Under the pieces are notes generated by a model. That model was not told the DNA's origin, ran no database searches, and worked only from the letters and a program-made list of their open reading frames with translations. A stretch of DNA of 24,342 nt from Candidatus Tectimicrobiota bacterium. Lineage in GTDB: Bacteria; UBA8248; JACPRG01. Below, piece after piece: positions 17,627 through 24,342 of the stretch (positions are counted from its first letter, which is position 1; each line of letters opens with the position of its first letter). Where the stretch lies: NCBI GenBank assembly GCA_016190025.1, contig JACPRG010000022.1, positions 1-24,342 of the forward strand, in the 5' to 3' direction. The translations under genes were made by a program, and so were the position numbers.

Positions 17627-18712
17627 CTACCTCAGCTTCAGCGTGCTGAGGCTGAAAAGCGACAGGATGACGGAGATGATGAAGAAGCGCACGACCACCT
17701 TGGGCTCCTCCCATCCCTTCAACTCGAAGTGGTGGTGGAGGGGGGCCATGCGGAAGATCCGCCGTCCGGTCAGCTTGAACGAAAGCACCTGGAGGATGAC
17801 CGAAATGGCCTCCAGGACGAAGAGCCCGCCGGCGATCACCAGCGCCGCCTCCTGCCGCGTGATCACGGCGATGGTCCCCAGCGCCCCCCCGAGGGCGAGG
17901 GCGCCCACGTCGCCCATGAACACCTGGGCGGGATAGGCGTTGAACCAGAGAAATCCCAGGCTGGCCCCCACCATCGCCCCGCAGAAGACGACCAGCTCCC
18001 CGGCCCCTGGCACGGAGGTGACCTGGAGGTATCGGGAGAAGCGCACGTTGCCGGCCACGTAGGAAAAGAGCAAGAAGGCCATCGTGGCCACCAGGACGGG
18101 CCCCAGAGCGAGGCCGTCCAGGCCGTCCGTCAGGTTCACGGCGTTGGACGTGCCCGCCACCACGATGAAGACGAAGGGGACGTACCACAGGCCCAAGTAC
18201 GGGAAGACGCTCTTGAAGAAGGGGACCGCCACCCGCCCGCCGATCTCCCGGTTCACCGGGTCATACAGGAGGAACAGCCCGATGGCCGCGCCCACCACGA
18301 CCTGCGCGAGGAACTTCTGGTAGGCCCGGATGCCCCGGCCCCGGTTCCTGCGGATCTTCAAGTAGTCGTCCGCGAAGCCGATGGCGCCGAAGGCGAGGGT
18401 CGCGAGGAGGGTGAGCCAGACGTAGGGGTGGGTCAAATCCGCCCACAGGAGGGTGGGGAAGACCAGGGCCAGGAGGATGAGCAACCCCCCCATGGTGGGG
18501 GTCCCCGCCTTGGACCGGTGCCGCTCGGGGACATCCTCGCGGACGGCCTGCTGCGGCTGGAGCCTCTTCAGAAACCGGATCAGCCGCGGACCCACGACGA
18601 AGCTGATGAGAAGCCCGGTCAAGACGGCGAAGGCCGTCCTCAGCGTGATGTACCGGAACAGGTTGAAGAAGACGTGGACGTCTTTCAGCGGGGCCAGGAG
18701 CAGGTAAAGCAT
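17627..18712 (-). CDS. mraY: Phospho-MurNAc-pentapeptide transferase MraY
   Basis: MraY moves phospho-MurNAc-pentapeptide from UDP onto undecaprenyl phosphate, forming lipid I in the inner membrane. The 361-residue polytopic protein has KAGTPTMGGLLIL, the Mg-binding FADDYLK, the NAVNLTDGLDGLA motif, NAYPAQVFMGDVGALALGG with a catalytic-site aspartate, and MAPLHHHFELKGW near the C-terminus, all invariant in the family. About ten membrane segments are visible. Its ATG at 18710-18712 shares one base with the murF TGA, so the two are almost certainly coupled. Confidence 0.99.
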   Translation of the reverse strand: MLYLLLAPLKDVHVFFNLFRYITLRTAFAVLTGLLISFVVGPRLIRFLKRLQPQQAVREDVPERHRSKAGTPTMGGLLILLALVFPTLLWADLTHPYVWLTLLATLAFGAIGFADDYLKIRRNRGRGIRAYQKFLAQVVVGAAIGLFLLYDPVNREIGGRVAVPFFKSVFPYLGLWYVPFVFIVVAGTSNAVNLTDGLDGLALGPVLVATMAFLLFSYVAGNVRFSRYLQVTSVPGAGELVVFCGAMVGASLGFLWFNAYPAQVFMGDVGALALGGALGTIAVITRQEAALVIAGGLFVLEAISVILQVLSFKLTGRRIFRMAPLHHHFELKGWEEPKVVVRFFIISVILSLFSLSTLKLR

Positions 18713-20214
18713 CAGGCGGACCCTTCCCTCTTGCGCGCAGGTCCCTTCTCCTCCGCCAGAGGCTCGCGGCGGCGCCCGGCCGGGGCTTCGCGAAGGCCGT
18801 CCAGCACCCGCTCCATGCCCATCCCCCGGGAACCCTTCACAAGAACCCAGTCCCCGGGCCGGGCGTGGCGCCGGAGCCAGCGGGCCGCCGCACCGTGCGT
18901 CTCACACACCGTGACGCGCCCGCGGGAAAGCCCCCGTTTCACCGCCTCTTGGGCCATCCACCGCGCCCTCTCCCCCAGGACCAGGAGGTGATCGATCCGG
19001 CCGCTCGGCCCCCGCGCGAGCCGCGCGATGACCGCCCCGACCGAGCGGTGGGCGGAGGCGGACCGCCCTCCCAGCTCGAGCATGTCGCCGAGGACCGCCA
19101 CCGAGCGCCCCCCGTTGGCCAGGCCGGCGAAGGTCTCCAGGGCGGCCGCCATGGAGTCGGGGTTGGCGTTGTAGGCGTCGTTCACCACGTGGAGGCCGCC
19201 CGGAAAGTCCAGAACTTCCATCCGCATCGGGGCCGGCCGGAAGTCCGCCAGGCCCGCCGCCACGTCGTCGGCCGACCGGCCCAAGATCCAGGCCGCGGCC
19301 GCGGCCGCCAGGGCGTTGGAGACGTTGTGCTCCCCCGGCGCCCGGAGACGAACGGCCCGCCGCTCGGTCCCCATGCGGAGGGTGAAGGTGGTGCCGTCCC
19401 CGCGGAGGGAGAGGACGTCCGTCGCCTGGACGTCGGCGGCGGCGATCCGGCCGAACAGGACGACCCGGCCGGCCAGGCGGGCGTAAAACCGCGTCGCCAC
19501 CTCCAGGCAGTGGGCGTCGTCCGCGTTGAGGACCATCACGCCCTCTCCCCGCTCCGCCATCTCCTCGGCCAGCTCGGCCTTGGCTTCGCGCACCCGGGCG
19601 ACCGTCTTCAAGAACTCCAGATGGACGGACCCCACGTTGGTGATGACGCCGACGAAGGGGCGGGCGATCTCGGCCAACCTCCGGATCTCGCCGGGCCGAC
19701 TCATGCCGAGCTCGACCACGGAGGCCCGGTCGCGGCTCTCCAGCCGGAAGAGGGAAAGGGGGAGACCGTAGAGGTTGTTCAGGTTGCCTTCGCTTTTGTG
19801 CACCCGCGTCCGCCCCCCCAGGATGGCCGCCGCCATGTCCTTGGTGGTCGTCTTGCCGCTGCTGCCGGTGACGGCCACCAGGGGGATGTCAAAGCGCCCC
19901 CTGTGAAAAGCCGCCAAGTCCCCCAGCGCGCGGGTCGTATCCTCGACGCCGATCACCCAGGCGTCTTGGGCGGCCCCCAGGTCCCAGCCGGCGAGGCGGT
20001 CGCGCTGGACGAGAAGAGCCGCCGCGCCCCGAGCCAGCGCCTGGGGGAGGAAGGCGTGGGCGTCGTGCCGCTGCCCGACGATGGGGACGAAAAGCTCACC
20101 GGGCGCGACGCGCCGCGAGTCGATGGAAACCCCGAGCGCCGTCTTGCGCCTTCCGCGCCGCAGGATGACGCCGCCCGTCGCGGCCGCCAGGTCTTCACCC
20201 GTGAACCGGGTCAT
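18712..20214 (-). CDS. murF: MurF, UDP-MurNAc-tripeptide--D-Ala-D-Ala ligase
   Basis: MurF adds D-Ala-D-Ala to complete the UDP-MurNAc-pentapeptide. The 500-residue product has the N-terminal substrate domain with VSIDSRRVAPGELFVPIVG, the P-loop VTGSSGKTTTKDM (about 115-127), HKSEGNLNNLYGLPLSLF, VVELGMSRPGEI, ITNVGSVHLEFL, EHNVSNALAAAAAAW, VVNDAYNANPDSM and VLGDMLELG, followed by VLVKGSRGMGMERV. It is longer than most MurF proteins because of a charged C-terminal tail of about 27 residues. ATG 20214 overlaps the murE stop as ATGA, and its own stop overlaps mraY by one base. Confidence 0.98.
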   Translation of the reverse strand: MTRFTGEDLAAATGGVILRRGRRKTALGVSIDSRRVAPGELFVPIVGQRHDAHAFLPQALARGAAALLVQRDRLAGWDLGAAQDAWVIGVEDTTRALGDLAAFHRGRFDIPLVAVTGSSGKTTTKDMAAAILGGRTRVHKSEGNLNNLYGLPLSLFRLESRDRASVVELGMSRPGEIRRLAEIARPFVGVITNVGSVHLEFLKTVARVREAKAELAEEMAERGEGVMVLNADDAHCLEVATRFYARLAGRVVLFGRIAAADVQATDVLSLRGDGTTFTLRMGTERRAVRLRAPGEHNVSNALAAAAAAWILGRSADDVAAGLADFRPAPMRMEVLDFPGGLHVVNDAYNANPDSMAAALETFAGLANGGRSVAVLGDMLELGGRSASAHRSVGAVIARLARGPSGRIDHLLVLGERARWMAQEAVKRGLSRGRVTVCETHGAAARWLRRHARPGDWVLVKGSRGMGMERVLDGLREAPAGRRREPLAEEKGPARKREGSA

Positions 20215-21848
20215 GATCCGTTCCCCCTTCTCCTCCCGGCCCGTCTCCCGGGAGCGGTCCTCCCGGGCTGGCCAGGCCGGACCGATCCGCTCCGGCGGTC
20301 GCCCGCGCGGGAGACCGGCTCCCGGTCCCCGTAGCCCAGGGCCCGAAGCGCCTTTCGGGCCTCCTCCCGGTCGTCAAACGGGAAGACCTCCCGCCCGACG
20401 ATCTGATACGTCTCGTGGCCTTTGCCCGCGATGACGACCCCGTCCCCGGGGGCCCCCATGGCGAGGGCGCGGCCGATGGCCTCGCGGCGGTCCACGCACA
20501 TCTCGTGGGTGGCGCGGTCTTGCCCGAGGCCCAGGATCCCCGGCTCGATCTCCCGCAGGATCGCCGCCGGGTCCTCGGTCCTGGGGTTGTCCGAGGTGAC
20601 CACGACGTGGTCCGCGATCTCCGCGGCGGCGGCGCCCATGCGGGGCCGCTTGGTCCGGTCCCGGTCGCCCCCGCAGCCCATGACGACGATCAGACGGCCC
20701 TCGATCAGCTCCCGCGCGGCCTTGAGGACCCGGCGCAGCGCGTCCTCCGTGTGGGCGTAATCGACCACCACGGCGAAGGGCTGTCCCAGATCGACGCGCT
20801 CAAAGCGGCCCGGGGCGCTCTCCAGGCGCTCCAGGCCCTCGACCACGGTCTCCGGGTCGATCCCCAGGGCCAGCCCTGTGGCAGCCGCAGCCAGGGCGTT
20901 GTAGATGTTGTGGGACCCGACCAGGCGGAGACGGACGGGCCTCTCCCCCTGGGGGGCGATGAGACGAAAGCGGAGGCCCGAGCGGTGGTTCTCCGCGTCC
21001 CGCGCCCGGACCAAGGCCTGGGGGGAGAGGCCGTAGGTCAGGCCGGCCTTTCCGCCCCCCGTGTTCTTGACGTCGGCCCAGATCCGCCGGCCGTACGGGT
21101 CGTCCAGGTTGACGACCGCCTTGCGGACGGGGCGCTGCGTGAACAGGGAGCGCTTCGCCTCGAAGTAATCGTCGAGCGATTTGTGAAAGTCGAGGTGGTC
21201 CTGGGTGAGATTGGAGAAGACGGCGGCCTCGAAGTCGATCCCCTCCACCCGCCCCAGGCGGAGCCCATGGGAGGAGACTTCCATCAGACAGTACTCCACC
21301 TCCGCGTCGGCCATCTCCCGCAAGAGGGCCTGAAGGTCCGGCGCCTCGGGCGTCGTCTGGCCCGCCGGCCGCTCGTTTCCCGGCGCGCCTTCCGGACCGC
21401 CTCCCCACCGGTAGGAAACGGTGCCGATGACGCCGGCGCCCCGCCCGGCCGTCCGGAGGATGGATTCCGTCAGGTACGTCCAGGTCGTTTTCCCGTTGGT
21501 GCCGGTGATTCCCACCACCCGGACCCGGCCGGAGGGATGGCCGTGGAACGCGTCGGCCACGCGGGCGAGAACCCGGCGGATGTCGGCCGCCTCCACCAGG
21601 GCGGCCGAGGCGTCAAGCCCCCGGGCCTGGGCGCTCGCGCGGTCCCGGACGAGCAGGGCCGCCGCGCCCCTACGGACGGCCTCCTCCAGGAAGTTCTCCC
21701 CGTCGGTTCTGGTTCCCGGGAGCGCCGCGAACAGATCTCCCCGCCCGACCCTGCGGGAGTCGTAGGCGATGCCGGTGATCTCCGCATCGGGAGACCCCGC
21801 GATGGACACTCCCTGCAGCCCTTCCAGGAGTTGGCTGAGCCTCACCAT
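20211..21848 (-). CDS. murE: MurE, UDP-MurNAc-L-Ala-D-Glu--diaminopimelate ligase
   Basis: MurE adds the third residue of the peptidoglycan stem peptide. The 545-residue product has ITGIAYDSRRVGRGDLFAALPG, the P-loop GTNGKTT (116-122), YCLMEVSSHGL, FSNLTQDHLDFH, Lys232 in YFEAKRSLF (the lysine normally carbamylated), SHNIYNALAA, VVDYAHTEDALRRVL, VMGCGGDRDRTKRP, and TSDNPRTEDP. The DNPR motif at 420-423 marks meso-diaminopimelate ligases rather than lysine ligases. GKGHETYQ follows. Residues from about 510 form an Arg/Gly/Pro-rich tail beyond the usual end, of unknown role. ATG 21848 is 16 bp after the ftsI stop. Confidence 0.98.
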   Translation of the reverse strand: MVRLSQLLEGLQGVSIAGSPDAEITGIAYDSRRVGRGDLFAALPGTRTDGENFLEEAVRRGAAALLVRDRASAQARGLDASAALVEAADIRRVLARVADAFHGHPSGRVRVVGITGTNGKTTWTYLTESILRTAGRGAGVIGTVSYRWGGGPEGAPGNERPAGQTTPEAPDLQALLREMADAEVEYCLMEVSSHGLRLGRVEGIDFEAAVFSNLTQDHLDFHKSLDDYFEAKRSLFTQRPVRKAVVNLDDPYGRRIWADVKNTGGGKAGLTYGLSPQALVRARDAENHRSGLRFRLIAPQGERPVRLRLVGSHNIYNALAAAATGLALGIDPETVVEGLERLESAPGRFERVDLGQPFAVVVDYAHTEDALRRVLKAARELIEGRLIVVMGCGGDRDRTKRPRMGAAAAEIADHVVVTSDNPRTEDPAAILREIEPGILGLGQDRATHEMCVDRREAIGRALAMGAPGDGVVIAGKGHETYQIVGREVFPFDDREEARKALRALGYGDREPVSRAGDRRSGSVRPGQPGRTAPGRRAGRRRGNGS

Positions 21849-21864
21849 TCCCAGACACCCTCAA

Positions 21865-23600
21865 CTACGTCCGCCTCCGGGCGGTTCCTTCCCCCTGCCT
21901 TGCCGCCCGCAGCGGCGGTTTTTCATCCGGGGGGACGCGCAGATACCGCAGGGTCCTCCCCGCAATTTCGCGAAAAACGGGAGCGGCGACGACACCCCCA
22001 TATGTGTGCGTCCGCGGATAATCGATCGAGACGAAAATCACCACCCGGGGGGTTTCCACCGGGGCGAAGCCAACGAAGGAGGCCACGTAATGGTCCTCGG
22101 AGTAAGTCCCGGTGGCCGGGTCGACTTGTTGGGCCGTGCCCGTCTTGCCCGCGGCGGAGTACCCCCTGGGCTTGGCGGCCTTCCCCGTTCCCCGCTGCAC
22201 GACGCCGGCCAGCATCTCCTTGAGGATCCGGGCTGTCCGGGGCTGCAGGACGCGGCGACGGATCTTCGGCGCGAAGACCCGGACCACCTCATCTCCGTCC
22301 CGGATCTCCCTCACCAGCCTGGGCCGCATGAGGTAGCCGCCGTTGGCGACGGCCCCGTACGCCAGGGCCATCTGGAGGGCGGTGACCGAGACCTCCTGGC
22401 CGATGGGGACGGCCACGATGGAGCCGGAGGTCCACTTCTCGGGGGGGCGCACGAGGCCCGTCGGCTCCGCCGGCAGGCGGGACCGGGTGGAGTCCCCGAA
22501 GCCCAAAAGCTGGATGTAGCGGTGCAGGGCCCTTTCCCCGACCGCCTGGGCGATCTGGATGGTGCAGATGTTGCTCGACACGGCGAAGACCTGGGCCACG
22601 CTCAGGACGCCGTAGGGGTGGACGTCGCGGACCCGGCGCCCCGCCAGCTGGGAGCGGCCCTTCCTGCAGTCGAAGGTGTCGCCGGGAGCGCCCCGGGCGG
22701 CCTCGATGTAGGCCGCCATCGTGACGAGCTTGAAGGTGGAGCCCGGCTCGAACACGGTGGTGACACCGTTGAGCCTCCAGTCCTCCGGGGCGCGCTGGAG
22801 GTACTGGTTGGGATCGAAGGGGGGGGAGACGGCCAGCGCCAGCACCCGGCCCGTCTCGGGCTCCAGGACCAGCGCAGTCCCGCCGCGGGCCCGTGAGGAA
22901 GCCACGGCGCGGTCCAGGGCGGACTCGGCGAAGTGCTGGATCGCCTCGTCCAGGGTGAGGACGACATCCGCCCCCTTCCGGGGGGGGCGGCCCAGGAGCT
23001 CCAGGGGGTAGAGGCTGCGTCCGCGGCCGTCCCGGGACACCTCGACGGTTCCGGGGACACCCCGCAGGTACGGGTCCAGGGCGTACTCCAGCCCCTCCAG
23101 CCCCGCGTTGTCGACCCCCACAAACCCCAGCAGCTGGCCGCCCAGGCGGCCCTTCGGGTAATAACGCTTGCCCTCCGGGAGGGTGGCGACGCCGGGGAGA
23201 TCCAGATCGCGCACCCGCCTCGCTTCGTCCGGGCCGGCCTGCCGGCGCAGCCAGACGAAGGGCTTGCCGGAGGAGAGCCTCTGGCGGAGGTCCCTTTCGG
23301 GCAGCGAGAGTGCTTGGGAGAGGAGCCGGACGGCGACAGTCGGCCTCACCAGGGCGGCTGGCCGTACGAAGATGGAATCAGCCTGGACGCTCAGGGCGAG
23401 CGTCCGCCCCCGCTGGTCCATCAGGGTCCCACGCTGAGGCTGGATGGGAACCCGCTTCGCGTACTGTCGCCTGGCCCGGCTCAGGGCGAGAGAACTCGGG
23501 GTCGCTTGCAGTTGGTACAGCCGCGCGGCGACCATCCCCAGTCCCAGCAGCAGCAGGACGAGGAGCAGGCGCTGGCGGCGTCGGAAACCTTCCAAAGACT

Positions 23601-23604
<4 letters not shown>
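21865..23604 (-). CDS. ftsI: Septal penicillin-binding protein FtsI (PBP3-type transpeptidase)
   Basis: FtsI crosslinks septal peptidoglycan in the periplasm. The 579-residue bitopic protein has one membrane anchor (about 12-30), the dimerisation/pedestal region with PQRGTLMDQRGRTLA and PKGRLGGQLLGFVGVDNAGLEGLE, then the transpeptidase domain. The active-site STFK is at 289-292, SSN at 343-345 and KTGT at 487-490, so all three catalytic motifs are intact. No PASTA domain is visible, which argues against a SpoVD- or PBP2x-type protein. The start is a GTG at 23602-23604 overlapping the ftsL stop as GTGA, with GGAG 7 nt upstream. The Lys/Arg-rich N-terminus fits an inside-out anchor. Confidence 0.97.

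Positions 23605-24342
<738 letters not shown>

Noticed and set aside
16233..18188. A 651-residue MurD extended into mraY
   Set aside because: The additional N-terminus is an out-of-frame reading of mraY; AAGGA before ATG 17603 and the normal MurD length fit better.

Overview
This window is GC-rich chromosomal DNA from a diderm (Gram-negative-type) bacterium. A TonB-family protein implies an outer membrane. MurE carries a DNPR motif typical of meso-diaminopimelate-adding ligases. The groESL operon has a CIRCE/HrcA operator. Codon usage looks uniform, and I see no insertion sequence, CRISPR array, prophage gene or tRNA. The gene set would fit deltaproteobacteria-like, Acidobacteria-like or related GC-rich lineages, but the sequence alone does not let me name the taxon.

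Layout, left to right. (1) Positions 1-2453, minus strand: an apparent operon tonB-archease-rtcB, preceded by a plausible promoter. The last two genes form an RNA ligation module (RtcB plus its activator), and rtcB runs off the left edge. (2) Positions 2545-4835, minus strand: the groES-groEL chaperonin operon, with a near-consensus promoter overlapping a CIRCE element, a leader of about 225 nt containing alternating GACCTC/GAGGTC half-sites, and a textbook intrinsic terminator. (3) Positions 5022-7369, plus strand, divergent from groESL: a possible structured leader, a two-receiver response regulator with an uncommon C-terminal domain, and an RNase Z-like metallo-beta-lactamase-fold hydrolase. 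(4) Positions 7412-8158, minus strand: a short-chain dehydrogenase/reductase-like protein whose catalytic lysine position is occupied by alanine. (5) Positions 8281-24342, minus strand: a nearly complete division and cell wall (dcw) cluster in the order rsmH(partial)-ftsL-ftsI-murE-murF-mraY-murD-ftsW-murG-murC-murB-ftsQ-ftsA-ftsZ.

The dcw genes act together. MurB, C, D, E and F make UDP-MurNAc-pentapeptide, MraY and MurG turn it into lipid II, FtsW and FtsI polymerise and crosslink it at the septum, FtsL and FtsQ link these to the divisome, and FtsA anchors the FtsZ ring to the membrane. Most junctions are 4-bp overlaps or very short gaps, and several starts are GTG or TTG, so translational coupling is likely. 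No ddl gene lies between murB and ftsQ, where it sits in many bacteria.

Most of the window is conserved housekeeping. The less ordinary parts are the REC-REC-(PD-(D/E)XK-like) protein with a degenerate first receiver and its possible structured leader, the tonB/archease/rtcB linkage, the SDR lacking its catalytic lysine, and the palindromic half-site array in the groES leader that recurs almost identically inside tonB.
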